This document shows, in pieces, positions 11,984 to 22,330 of a DNA stretch of 64,000 nt. This DNA is from Phytophthora colocasiae (taxonomy: Eukaryota; Oomycota; Peronosporomycetes; Peronosporales; Peronosporaceae). The position numbers and the translations under genes are program-made. The stretch spans positions 310,001 through 374,000 of the forward strand of contig JAGKQI010000080.1 of the NCBI GenBank assembly GCA_018806915.1, in the 5' to 3' direction. A model generated the notes under the pieces. The model had not been told where the DNA came from, did no database searches, and was given only the letters and a program-made list of their open reading frames with translations. How positions within the stretch are numbered: position 1 is the first letter of the stretch; every line of letters starts with the position of its first letter.

Positions 11984-14900
11984 TCACAACAGCCGAGACA
12001 AAGCTGAGCTACTATTCTTCTTGAAGACGAGTTGGTCGACCAGTGCACAGGCGTCTGTTTTCACTGTGAATGACCTAGTAGGAACTGGCAGGAACTGTTT
12101 CTTCGCCGAACTGTACTTGAAAAACTGAGAAATCATCTCGCTGTTTGCAAGTTTCAGTGGAGCTCTTGCTGAGGTACTCGGTAGAACGGAGTAGATCCGC
12201 GTCGCGTAGTCTCGATCCACATGGCTCTCGTAAAGTGCACGAAACTTGAGTTCTTTAGCAGATTTAAGTAGAACGATAAAGTTGCCGCAAGTAGATTCGT
12301 TGAGAGCTTGCAGTGCTAACAAGCGCTCTTTCTCCATTGATCCTCCTGCAAGTAGAGTGAACTCCAGAGCATTCTGCATCAGCTGGCGGTTTGATGCTTT
12401 CTTCGAGTAAACGGAGTTGGCAAATGATAGGGGTTGACGTGTTTGCTGGCTCTGTTTGTCTTTTTGCTGCTGGAGAGAAGAATCACGTGCTTGTTGTAGT
12501 TTCTGCAGTTTCTTTTGTCGAAGCTCGTTGAGTCTCTCTTGGCGAGTCTTTCCTGATGAAGCAGCAGAGTTTTCTTCACCCAGATGAATGAAAGTAGCGA
12601 CAGGAGGTTGTCCAGGAACGACTGGCTGGGCTTTAGGATCTGTCGAAGCTTGGTACGCGGATAACCTGAGACGACTTGGTACCTCCTTATCTTGACTTTG
12701 CTCTTCTCTGACGATGTGGTCTGAGTTACTGGAAGGCGGGCTATGCTTGGTACTGTTTGAAGTCGGGCGTTCGTCTCTTGCAGGCGGTTCAACTTGGCGA
12801 GACCGTATTGGCACTCGACCACAGATGCTAAATGGGATCTTAGAGGTAACTTCTGTCGTCTGTAGCTCGTCTTCTTTGCCTGTAGGATAGGTATTTGTAA
12901 GTCGCTCTCGTTCGTAGCTAGTGTGCGTGCTTCCCCACATCATTTGTGCCACAGTTTCATCGTCATTATCCTCCTCTTGGACGCGGGCTGCCAGGACTGG
13001 TGGTTTAAACGACTGGCCAACATAGGACGTCAAAGATTCACGCACCGCAGACTTTGACTCCAGCCTCTCATCTAATGACCGATACGTTTCAAAGATAGGT
13101 GAGCGAGACGCAACCGGTGAAATAGTTGGTGGCGGGCATTCTTCCACAACATCCTCCCCGCTAGAGTCTTCTGCATGTTTGACAGCTCCGCCACTGTCAC
13201 CACTAAGTATGTGCGGAGATGATAGTGGTCGACTCTTTACGAATTCAGCGACACCATCAACACTCGAGTCTCTCGAAACTTCCCGACTAGGAGACGGCGA
13301 GGTTATTTTGCAAGGCGATATCTCATTTTTGATGCTGTTAGCGCTGATTTCTGACTGTGATCGTTCTGGAACATCGAGATAGTTGTTAGCTGGTTGTTGC
13401 CCCACAGTGTCCACTTCTCCAAGGTATTGCTGATTAAAGTGATTTCGTTCATCGGGTATGGTCAAATCCACTTGCTGTTTCACTTGCTCTTCCTTCTTCG
13501 ATCGGATTGGATTCGCACGTCGTAAGTTACTTGTGGCTGGCTGTTGCCGCTTAATCCGCTCCTTTCCAACCCGTCTAAGAGCTTGTTGGTGTTTCTCCAT
13601 TATCTCTTCACGCTCCAGTCTCCTTGCAGTATATGCCAGTTCCCACCAAATTCGTGCTCCGAGCTTATCTTTATAGTTGACAGCAGACTTTGGTCTATGC
13701 ATCGAGTCTTCATCGTTTTGGTCAATTATCTCGGACGATACGATGAAATGACCCTCAGTCTTACCGCAATCCCTTACTTGACCACTCAGCAATTTATTGC
13801 ATTGCAGCGGTTCGTCAATCTCGTCATTGGCGTTCTCATCGTTGACATTTTCAGAATCTGGGGCTGTGCTTTTGGTAGATGCCGCAACAGACATCACAAT
13901 CTCGGATTTTTGTGAAGAATCACTGGTTTGGCTGTCATCGAGGTCTTGATCAGCACTTGGTACCTGTAGGAAAGTATGAGGCGGGACCAATATGCTGTCT
14001 ACCAAGCCCACCTTTCTCGGTGTCCGTTGAGGCGATTTATCGCTCATGTCCTGTGGTTTCTGCCAGTCGTCCGATAGCAGAACACCACTCGTACAGTCAT
14101 CTACTTCCTTATCGACTTCAGCATAGGCATCAAGTTGCTCTTCAGCTTTGTCAGCTTCAGCAATAGCCTGAGTTTTGCCACCAATGGGCTCATCACGTGC
14201 ACGAGGAAGTTGGTGCGATCGTACTGTCTTCCGCAGCACCTTACCATCGCAGCTTTGCCACACATAATCCTTCTGTTGATTGATTCCTAAGCCAAGCGCA
14301 GTATCGTCTTGGAGTCTTCCAGTGTTCAGAGCCGAGAAATTCGACAATGATGCAGACACAGCAGCTCGCATAAGCTGAGTATCCTGGATCTGGTTGTTTT
14401 TGCGTGGCTCCACTTCAACTCCAGGATCACGCACAGCGATGTTTTCGCTTTCATTCACCGTGTCAGGATTTAAAACGATCGCACCCTTCTCATTCTCGCC
14501 AGCAGCATTGAAACAACCCGGATTTTGCTCAAACGAGCTCCTCTGTAGCTCTTGCGATGTCTTTTTTTGCAAGCCAAACGAGAATATCGTCTTGATAGAG
14601 AATGGCTTCGCGCCAGAAGTCTCACGGTAAGCAGAGTAATGGGGAGACACTGGATCACACTTGTCATCTCGCAACTCTGGGACAGTCTCAACAGGTTCCT
14701 TTGTAGCATGAAGTTGAGAGCTATCTCCAGTTTCTTGATCAAAGGGGGTAACATTGGATCTTCTCGATTCAGTAGATCGAGCGATTTCGTCGAACTGATT
14801 AGTACTTTCACATCTTGACTCTGGAGTAACACTATTGCGAGTGCCCAACGCATTCAATTGACCCTCATCCGCGCATTGGTTGCTGACAGCATTTTCAGTC

Positions 14901-15571
14901 TTGACTTCAAGTTGAGGCGCGGCTGGAACAACATGTTCCTCCTTCTGATTGCTTGATTTCGAACTCATAACCACAGTCCAAACATTGTACGTAGCCCCAT
15001 TCATTCGTAACGCTGGCAATTCTTCATACAGCTTTGTAATCAGAGCCTCAACGGTTTTCACAAGTTTAACTCGACCAGGACAGACGTACAACAAAATCTG
15101 GCGGTTCTTTATATCAGACCCTCTGTGCCATGACTCGCAGCGTTTAAACGAGAACCAAATTACGGCTTGACCGTTTCCTCCCGAAGTCGAAAAAACCACA
15201 CACGAATCCTGCGCGTTAACTGCTCGTTTCTCCAGCTCCATAAATTCCATTTCCATTGTGTCTGCCACAGTTCCTTCCCCATCCCAGGTCAAATCAGCGA
15301 CTTCTAATTCCTGTAAGGGAGATCCTCGATGTAAATGGCTACCCTTGCCACTTTGCAACACTTTGATAAGCTTCCGAACGTCTGCAGGAAAACCAGATTC
15401 GACATGTTTCATCACTTGTTGCCCGCAACGGTGTGCTTCAACGACCATCGGAGCCAAGACTTGTTTAGTACAAATTTCTTGTACTGCTGCCGTAGAGGAG
15501 AGCACACGAGCAGCAAAATCTAGGCATGACGCGAGTGAAGCTGTTGGAGACAAGGTCTTCTTCTTGTTCAT
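11984..15571 (-). CDS. CKK-domain protein, CAMSAP/Patronin-like
   Basis: 1195 residues in a single exon, ATG at 15571. The last 140 residues form a CKK domain: 'NRQLMQNALEFTLLAGG', then 'NFIVLLKSAKELKFRALYES', then 'FFKYSSAKKQFLPVPTRSF', which align in order with the CKK domain of animal CAMSAP/Patronin. That domain binds microtubule minus ends. A charged helix rich in Lys, Arg and Gln (about 1000-1050) precedes it, as in CAMSAPs. The middle is long, polar and probably disordered. The first 210 residues look globular but I do not recognise a calponin-homology domain there, which animal CAMSAPs carry. The likely role is binding microtubule minus ends in the cytoplasm or at the flagellar base. 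The CKK assignment is strong; the cellular role is inferred. Confidence 0.85.
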   Translation of the reverse strand: MNKKKTLSPTASLASCLDFAARVLSSTAAVQEICTKQVLAPMVVEAHRCGQQVMKHVESGFPADVRKLIKVLQSGKGSHLHRGSPLQELEVADLTWDGEGTVADTMEMEFMELEKRAVNAQDSCVVFSTSGGNGQAVIWFSFKRCESWHRGSDIKNRQILLYVCPGRVKLVKTVEALITKLYEELPALRMNGATYNVWTVVMSSKSSNQKEEHVVPAAPQLEVKTENAVSNQCADEGQLNALGTRNSVTPESRCESTNQFDEIARSTESRRSNVTPFDQETGDSSQLHATKEPVETVPELRDDKCDPVSPHYSAYRETSGAKPFSIKTIFSFGLQKKTSQELQRSSFEQNPGCFNAAGENEKGAIVLNPDTVNESENIAVRDPGVEVEPRKNNQIQDTQLMRAAVSASLSNFSALNTGRLQDDTALGLGINQQKDYVWQSCDGKVLRKTVRSHQLPRARDEPIGGKTQAIAEADKAEEQLDAYAEVDKEVDDCTSGVLLSDDWQKPQDMSDKSPQRTPRKVGLVDSILVPPHTFLQVPSADQDLDDSQTSDSSQKSEIVMSVAASTKSTAPDSENVNDENANDEIDEPLQCNKLLSGQVRDCGKTEGHFIVSSEIIDQNDEDSMHRPKSAVNYKDKLGARIWWELAYTARRLEREEIMEKHQQALRRVGKERIKRQQPATSNLRRANPIRSKKEEQVKQQVDLTIPDERNHFNQQYLGEVDTVGQQPANNYLDVPERSQSEISANSIKNEISPCKITSPSPSREVSRDSSVDGVAEFVKSRPLSSPHILSGDSGGAVKHAEDSSGEDVVEECPPPTISPVASRSPIFETYRSLDERLESKSAVRESLTSYVGQSFKPPVLAARVQEEDNDDETVAQMMWGSTHTSYERERLTNTYPTGKEDELQTTEVTSKIPFSICGRVPIRSRQVEPPARDERPTSNSTKHSPPSSNSDHIVREEQSQDKEVPSRLRLSAYQASTDPKAQPVVPGQPPVATFIHLGEENSAASSGKTRQERLNELRQKKLQKLQQARDSSLQQQKDKQSQQTRQPLSFANSVYSKKASNRQLMQNALEFTLLAGGSMEKERLLALQALNESTCGNFIVLLKSAKELKFRALYESHVDRDYATRIYSVLPSTSARAPLKLANSEMISQFFKYSSAKKQFLPVPTRSFTVKTDACALVDQLVFKKNSSSALSRLL

Positions 15572-15681
15572 GTTTGCAGATTGCTTTCAATCACTTACTG
15601 AAACTCGAAACCTTTTCCAACTTGGCGTCGATTATTTTTACGCAAACGCGATGGGGTACCAGTTACACCTTCTTGCTACTG

Positions 15682-17619
15682 CTACGCCAACTGGGCCAGT
15701 CTAGCAGCCAGTCTTTCATTCTTCTCGCATTCCTTCTGGAACTCGCGGATCGCGTTCACATACATCCGTTCCTGCTCGAGAAGCAATTGATACTTGCTGT
15801 CCAGCGTTTCGACGGTAAATTGATGGTCGTCCCGAGCTGACTGTTGCTTCGTGACAGTACCTTGCACATTTTCAATAATGTTTTCTATCTGCATGAAAAA
15901 GGCTTGCGTAGCTGTCTTAGAGGCCATGGCGACGTCAAAGTTCTCGTTGATACTATTGATCAGAGATATCTCCTTCTCCAGGAATTCGTGTGTGGTCTTG
16001 AGTGTGTTATACACACAATAGTACTTTCGGGTTTCGTCCAGCGTCAATGCTACTTCGTCGTACAGCTCAATGAACCTCTTTTCGTACTGCACCAGCTCAA
16101 TACGCGTGGGGATTTCGTCAATCTGCTTCATCTTCAGGTGCAGTGTACGGGTTTGCTTTGCCGCTGCAAGCTTCATATCCTTGTGCTTCTGCGCCATCTG
16201 AGCATGCATCTGCTCTATCTCGTTCAGACGCAGAGCTTCTTCATCCTGGTTGCTGGCATCTTCCGCCACCTGTACTCTCAGCTTTTCAATGCGCTCCTTC
16301 AGTGCCTCCACTTCTAGTCGACACTTCGTTCGGAATTCGTTCTTCTCACGCTTCAGAGCTTCATTCTTCAAAACAAGTTGACGCAGCGTTGCCAGGTGAG
16401 CTTGAGTGTTCTCGTCCTTCGGAGCCTGAGATTCTACTTCAGCAATCTCCTGCTTAACAGCGTCTAGCGCCTCATCCAATGCTGCAGCTCGTGCACTTGT
16501 TTCCTGTGTCTTAGCGTCCAGATCTTTCTTCTCCTGGATAAGTTGCTGGACTTGCAGCTCATGCTCCTTCAATTTCGTTAGAACGAGGTGCATTTGTGGC
16601 TGAGCAATTGATCCCACACGAGTTTCAACAGTCCCCTGCTTCATCTCTGGCGCGGAAACTACTCCCTGCAGCAGCTTTGCTTCACGTTCACGACGTTGAT
16701 TAAGTAATGTCTGCTGCTCCTCCTTCGCCTGCTTCATCGCCTTCTGGTATTGCCTGTCAAAATCTGCAGCTTGTGGATCGTGTCTCTTCGTCCTTCTCAG
16801 TCCTCTCATGCTTCCTCCTCGAGGTTTTGATGCTCCTCCAGAAGCAATAGCTGCTGCTTGACTAGCGATCTGCGCCATGACATTGACCTGGTCTTTTCCG
16901 TCCTCTTCCGTATCCTTTATCGACTCAGCATCGTCGACAGCAACTGTTACTCGTTCTCCATACTCCAACAAGCACCTTTGAATCAACGCATCCTCGCTCT
17001 CCTCAGTTTCATCCACTGCAACATATTGCCAACGTCTTTTCGGTGCAAAAGCATCCAGTAGATACTCCACCTCTTTCTTCAAAGGCAAAACACATTTCTC
17101 CTCTTGTAGGTTCATAACTTGTAGATATTTTTTCTCCTGGCGGATCTTTTCCAAATGTCGAGCTTCTTGACTCTCATCGATCAACCACAGCACAAGTTTC
17201 TCCACTGTTTCAATATCTCCAAAGTCCTGAAGTAGCAACTGATGTGGTTGAATTGGTACGGGGCAGGTATAATTTAGATCCTCAATACAGCGCACAGCCT
17301 CCTGTGTGAGCCCCAGTCGAGGCTTCATCTTCTCATGGGACTGAAACAATACATCCCACTGTACTCTTCCCTTGTCGGCATCTTCACGTTTCACTATCTT
17401 CTGTAATAGCCATGTTATACCACTTAATACACGGTCGAAGGCGCTGTACGTGTTTACACGAGCCTTAGGGAACCCTGCGGCGTCTAGAGCCTGTAAAACA
17501 CGCGTCAGTTTACCAGCAGCATCGGCCCCGTACTCTTCCGCTAGGTCATAAACATCAGGAGGCGCTTGCGGGGCGTTGGAGGCACTGGGGAGAGCGGAAG
17601 TCCACGACGAGCTAAACAT
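15682..17619 (-). CDS. CCDC93: CCDC93, subunit of the CCC (Commander) complex
   Basis: 645 residues from the ATG at 17619; upstream codons in the same frame offer only GTG. The N-terminal globular domain contains 'NTYSAFDRVLSGITWLL' and 'CPVPIQPHQLLLQDFGDIET', matching the N-terminal domain of CCDC93. Long coiled coils follow from about residue 280 to the end. Human CCDC93 has 631 residues, so the length fits. In animals CCDC93 joins CCDC22 and COMMD proteins in the CCC complex, which works with retriever and the WASH complex to recycle cargo from endosomes. The gene runs the same way as the CKK gene, with 110 bases between its stop and that gene's start. Confidence 0.8.
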   Translation of the reverse strand: MFSSSWTSALPSASNAPQAPPDVYDLAEEYGADAAGKLTRVLQALDAAGFPKARVNTYSAFDRVLSGITWLLQKIVKREDADKGRVQWDVLFQSHEKMKPRLGLTQEAVRCIEDLNYTCPVPIQPHQLLLQDFGDIETVEKLVLWLIDESQEARHLEKIRQEKKYLQVMNLQEEKCVLPLKKEVEYLLDAFAPKRRWQYVAVDETEESEDALIQRCLLEYGERVTVAVDDAESIKDTEEDGKDQVNVMAQIASQAAAIASGGASKPRGGSMRGLRRTKRHDPQAADFDRQYQKAMKQAKEEQQTLLNQRREREAKLLQGVVSAPEMKQGTVETRVGSIAQPQMHLVLTKLKEHELQVQQLIQEKKDLDAKTQETSARAAALDEALDAVKQEIAEVESQAPKDENTQAHLATLRQLVLKNEALKREKNEFRTKCRLEVEALKERIEKLRVQVAEDASNQDEEALRLNEIEQMHAQMAQKHKDMKLAAAKQTRTLHLKMKQIDEIPTRIELVQYEKRFIELYDEVALTLDETRKYYCVYNTLKTTHEFLEKEISLINSINENFDVAMASKTATQAFFMQIENIIENVQGTVTKQQSARDDHQFTVETLDSKYQLLLEQERMYVNAIREFQKECEKNERLAARLAQLA

Positions 17620-17858
17620 TCGACTTACAGCAGTGCGGAATCCAAGAGTGATGATCACTTGAAGATTTTGGATGAAATTTGTGTCATGGATACACCATTA
17701 CCTATTATACAATGAGAATTGCACCTAATGGATTGGCCAATCAGATTCCAGAACCTGTTATATCGGATAGGATCTTCTAATGAGCAACATAAACGTTATG
17801 TTGCAGAAACGAACTGTGAATACTACTTGTAGTATTAATAATATAGAAGAAGTGATTA

Positions 17859-19607
17859 CTACACGTAGTAGATGTTGCCTTCGTAAAGCTCCTCCAGATA
17901 TGTGAGTGCATTTTCAGCCGAGTAATCTTGATCAAGCGCTGACTGGAGGAAAAATCGCATGTTCCTCATCTGTGCGGACATTTCGATGCTGTCCATTAGC
18001 TCCCCTAACTGGTACAGATCGTGCTGAAATCGTAGCCGCTGATGCCTGCATTGGTGTGTCCAATAGATAACACGGGTGTCTGGTATGTCAATCAACATCC
18101 AATAACTGGATCGATATGACTCCACAAGCACAACGTTTCGCCATCGGAGATCGCCGTGGCAGAATCTTTTGGAATGCCAATGCTTCAAGGCCGTTAGAAT
18201 GTCTCCCACGAACTTAGGAAGTTCATCTTTTGTCGGAAGCTTCATTATTCCAACTGGAGATAGCTGCACGGTCAAAGTCCTTGTCGAGTCCTTCAGTTCA
18301 TTCACAGTCTGCAGATGCGTCACGGAACTTCCGCTTGTGAACTCCTCTAGAGTCTTGTATATGCTGACGAGTCGGTCGAAATTATTCTCGACATTGCTGC
18401 GACGAAATTTTCGTTCAATCTTGTCCCCCAGTAGCACGATCTCTCGCTTCCCGTTGTTATATGGTACCAGTGGTTCTAAGTCACACAAGACTGTGCACTT
18501 GCATCGCTCGCCCATCAGCTGAAGTAAAGATGCCAGGTTGTAAAACACCCTGAGGGCAAACGCCTTCTGCTGGATAACGTCACACGAAATTACTAGGGGA
18601 GTTAAGCGGCAACCTCCTCCGGATTCTTCTATCGCCACGATCCATAATTCGGGACCGGAAGTTGCGTACCCCAAAATGAATTTCAGATCTCCGTACAAGT
18701 TCACGCTCCACTTGGCCATTTTTTTCGTCAACTCGTCAATTGGTACGTTTACACGCATCGAAGTAGTCTTCTCTTCTCCACGCAGCAAGACGACGCCCTT
18801 GTGCACAAGAATATAGTCAGGTCGCTGCAGTTCGATGGTACTTCCTGCTTTGTCGACGAGATCTCTATGTGTTGTATATGTAAAGCCGTTCGCATCGCAC
18901 AAACTGGTCGAGAGTTTTAGAAGTAAATCATAATAAAACTGCCATGACATCTCTGACGCGCCTGAATCCGGAACATGTTTGCATTGGTCGAGAAAATAAT
19001 TCATAGTCGTCTCCAGCTCAGAACACGTATGAAGCGGGGCGTTTGGGTCGAAAAGGTCGTTTTCTACTTCCGAAGCCGTATGTCGCAGCCTAAATGGCAG
19101 TGGCCGCTCAAGGATGGTCTGGAGTTGGGCCACAGGAGGAATCGTCTCTAGCTGCAACTTTGAGAGTTCGCAAAGGTCCTTCAGGGATGTACATTCTTCG
19201 TGTCGTCGCCGTTTAACAGCATACGGAACTACTACCAGAACGTCAATGTTGTTTGACGTCCTAGAATTGTCCATAGTCTCCAGCAGATTTGCAAAATCAT
19301 TTCTTCCCTGTAGCTCTTTGTCTTCATGTATTAGCGCCTTGATTGTATCGGTCTTCTTGCCTTTTGCCAGTTTCTTAACATCTTCTGAGTTGGACTGAAG
19401 CCACACGTCGCCATTCTTCGCTCCGAAGAGCTGCAGGTCACTGGGATCGACCTCGCTCAACCCGTTCGGGTGTGCCGCTTTGATAGCCACTTTCAAAGCG
19501 TAAACTGACGTATCGGTGATGATATCACGCAGTATATCATCACCATCTTTCTTCGGCTTCGAGAATACACTTTCTGAGAAGAAAGAGGTGAACTCATGGT
19601 TAACCAA
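17859..19607 (-). pseudogene. CRN effector, kinase-like C-terminus, normal N-terminus missing
   Basis: 582 codons, clearly paralogous to the CRN gene at 19639. Similarity begins at 'VYALK' (about codon 37) and continues through a degenerate LFLAK motif (LQLFGAK), a 'DVLVVVP' box and the C-terminal kinase-like motif 'FCHGDLRWRNVVLV' followed by 'LIDI', which correspond to the catalytic loop and metal-binding Asp of a protein kinase. Upstream of 'VYALK' the sequence is unrelated, and the frame reaches 19607 without an ATG; the first in-frame ATG is near codon 111. The CRN N-terminus that normally directs translocation into the host is therefore lost or replaced. It could use an unseen upstream exon, but only 31 bases separate it from the divergent gene. 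Probably a relic. Confidence 0.7.
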
Positions 19608-19638
19608 AACGAATTTATGTTAACTCTTCTTTAAAACG

Positions 19639-21438
19639 ATGGTAAGGATATACTGCGCGATTGTTGGGTCGGGGCGCCGCGGAGATGAGTTTGAAGTGGA
19701 CATTGGCAATTCTAAGTGTGTTTACGCGTTGAAGGAGGCCATCAAAGCGGCATTTCCAAACGGATTGTACGACGTCGAGGCCAGCAGCTTGCAGCTCTTC
19801 GAAGCGAAAAGAGACGACAGGTGGCTGCAGTCCTGCTCACAAGATATTAAGAAACTGGCAAAGGGAGAGAAGACCGATACAATCAAAGAGATAATGCACG
19901 AAGACAAAGAGCTACAGGGAAGAAATGGCCTTGCAAATCTGCTGGAGACTATGGACTATTCTACGACGTCAAACAACATTGACGTTCTGGTGGTGGTTCC
20001 GTATGCTGTTAAACGGCAACGAATTGGGGAGGAAACGTCAATAGCAAAGCTCTGTAGACTCTCAAAGTTACAACTACAGACATTTCCATTTGTGACGCAA
20101 CTCCAGACCATATTGGAGAAGCCACTGCCGTTCAGGTTAACTCTGAGAGATTCAAAGGTGGCTAAGGACATATTCAACCCAAATTCCCCACTCCTTTCGT
20201 GTCCTGAACTGGAGACGGCGATGGACTATTTTCTCGACCAATGCCAACGCAATTTTCGACCGCAATCCAAGGCTTCGGTGGGATCATGGCAGAAGTATTA
20301 CGATAATCTTCTGTCGCTGACCACCAACCTGTACCGCGAGGAAAGCTACGATGTTTTAACATGCAGAAATCCAGCCGAAGGAACTACCCTACCGCCATTA
20401 CGGCCAAACTTCGTCCTCCAACGCAAATGTCTTGTCCTGATGCGTGGAGAAGAGCAGAGTTCGGTGGTAACTATGTCAACATCCGTTGCCAAGTTGAAGC
20501 ACAAGATGAGAGGGTGGAGTGTGATATTGTATGCGGATCTGCCGTACGTTTTGGGATACGCAACTTCAGGCTCTGACATTCAATTTTTGGTGATGGAAGA
20601 ATCGGGAGGAGCTTGTCGACCTACACCAATACTCAAGTGTGATATTCTCTTTGAGAAAGCTCTTGCACTGAAAGTGTTTTACAATCTGGCATTTCTACTG
20701 GATCAAATGGAAAGACTAGCACACCGATCTGCTTCGTTTGGTATAGTTCCGTTCTATCCGGATGAAAACGAGAAGAGGAAGATCGAGATGCTGGATAACA
20801 TGATTGAACGGACTATTACACGGAATCTGCGTATCAGCAAAGAAGACCTCGACCGACTCGCCAAGATATACAAGAGTTTGGAGACACTGAGCGAAGATAA
20901 GGGCAGTTTGGAGATGCATCTGCAGACTGTGGAGAACTTTAACGTGACGACTACAAGTTTGACAGTGCGGTTATCTCCACTGGGGGATATGAGGAAACCA
21001 TCAGAAGATGAAATTTGCGCATGTGTCCGAGATATTCTAACGGCCTTGAAGTATTGGCACTCGACTGGGTATTGTCACGGTGACGTTCGATGGCGGAATA
21101 TTGCACTTGTTCCTCCATCGTACCGTAGATCCAATTATTGGATGTTGCTCGACATGGATGAGTCGTGGCCGTCAGGGAAGCATACAATCGACTGGAACCA
21201 CCCTTGGAAGGGCCAGCTTCTGCGATTTCAGCATGATCTGTACGAATTGGGGGATCTGTTGAAAGAAATGTATGACTTGCCTGCCCATGTGGAGGAAATG
21301 AGAGCGTATCTCCTGTCAGCGCTGGATGGAGGGTACTCGGCTGAAGATGCTCTAGCACGTTTGGAGTCCCTGTGTGCAAGTGCAGAACCGGTAACAGGTT
21401 CTGAGGGAAAAAAGTGTGTTGATCGAATGACCTTGTGA
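19639..21438 (+). CDS. CRN effector with kinase-like C-terminal domain
   Basis: 599 residues, ATG at 19639. The N-terminus 'MVRIYCAIVG' is typical of Phytophthora Crinklers. The LFLAK-equivalent is LQLFEAK at residues 51-57 and the 'DVLVVVP' box is at 115-121. The C-terminal domain has 'CHGDVRWRN' near residue 480 and 'LLDMD' about 25 residues later, the catalytic loop and metal-site motifs of a protein-kinase fold; related CRN C-termini act in the host nucleus. No classical signal peptide is obvious, as for many CRNs. It lies head-to-head with a truncated paralogue and appears intact. Assignment to CRN is firm; substrate and host target are unknown. Confidence 0.82.
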   Translation: MVRIYCAIVGSGRRGDEFEVDIGNSKCVYALKEAIKAAFPNGLYDVEASSLQLFEAKRDDRWLQSCSQDIKKLAKGEKTDTIKEIMHEDKELQGRNGLANLLETMDYSTTSNNIDVLVVVPYAVKRQRIGEETSIAKLCRLSKLQLQTFPFVTQLQTILEKPLPFRLTLRDSKVAKDIFNPNSPLLSCPELETAMDYFLDQCQRNFRPQSKASVGSWQKYYDNLLSLTTNLYREESYDVLTCRNPAEGTTLPPLRPNFVLQRKCLVLMRGEEQSSVVTMSTSVAKLKHKMRGWSVILYADLPYVLGYATSGSDIQFLVMEESGGACRPTPILKCDILFEKALALKVFYNLAFLLDQMERLAHRSASFGIVPFYPDENEKRKIEMLDNMIERTITRNLRISKEDLDRLAKIYKSLETLSEDKGSLEMHLQTVENFNVTTTSLTVRLSPLGDMRKPSEDEICACVRDILTALKYWHSTGYCHGDVRWRNIALVPPSYRRSNYWMLLDMDESWPSGKHTIDWNHPWKGQLLRFQHDLYELGDLLKEMYDLPAHVEEMRAYLLSALDGGYSAEDALARLESLCASAEPVTGSEGKKCVDRMTL

Positions 21439-21601
21439 TGGTACAGTACATGTACATGTATTATCACTCAAAAGTGGTTTCAAAGCTTTTCATGTCCATA
21501 CGGATTTAACTAAAATGCATTCTATAGGAACAACAAGAAGGCCAATTTCTCATCATCTAAACGGAACCTTACTTGCCCAGAATGCTAACATTATTAGCAT
21601 G

Positions 21602-22330
21602 ATAAGCTGGAGGATATTGCAAAGCAGATGAACGACGAATGCCTCGAAGACGCGGGTTTTGAGGGATATTTTCACGGGTTAGTTAGCAATCCAAGATCAT
21701 TGCGAAGAAGCCATATTGATCGAGTTGTAATTACTGATTGTCACGGTTGGATACTTAGGTTGGAATATGAGAAAAGGACTGGGACTGCAATGTGAGAAAG
21801 GAGGTAGGAAAGAAGCAGAGCTTGTAGGTTGGAGCTCAGTTGAAGAAAAGCAACAATACACGAGAACCTCCTCTGAGTGGCCTTTGCGCTGCTGTCTTCC
21901 TTGTGTATCTGTGGTCTGCAACACACCTGCATCTGAGAGAATTACAAGTGATCGTATCGATGAGGATAGGACTCGTCTCCACTTCTGAAAAACTCAAGGT
22001 ATATCCAGAAAGTTGTCGTAGAGAACTTTACTATAGAATCCAAAGAAAGGTTCGTGCACATTTTGAACAACTGTCTTTCCTTCGAAGTACCAGCGTAGAA
22101 TTAGTTTCACTTCGAGCTTTTTCTTAGTGTAACTCGATTTCAGTCTTTGCTTCCTCTATCTCAAAGACCACTTCCAGTGCAGTGAGGGAATGGAGTCACA
22201 TTTTAGAACGAACAGATAGATCCTTTCTACAATAGAGCGTTATCCCATTCGTGGAGAAGAAATTGAATGCTCTGATTGATGATCACAGATTACCCAATTA
22301 AATCTGTGACGCACAACTTTTGACCGATAG
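21602..22330 (+). pseudogene. CRN-NTPase 3'-end remnants
   Basis: Near 21602-21750 one frame reads 'DKLEDIAKQMNDE' then 'GFEGYFHGLV', matching 'EKLADVARGMNDA' and 'AFEGYFHTLV' of the CRN-NTPase just downstream. Around 22240-22290 a second trace (a GEEIE-like end) matches the 3' region of the same family. Stops interrupt both. They look like old C-terminal fragments left in front of the current copy. The 500 bases between the two traces contain nothing else I recognise. Confidence 0.5.
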
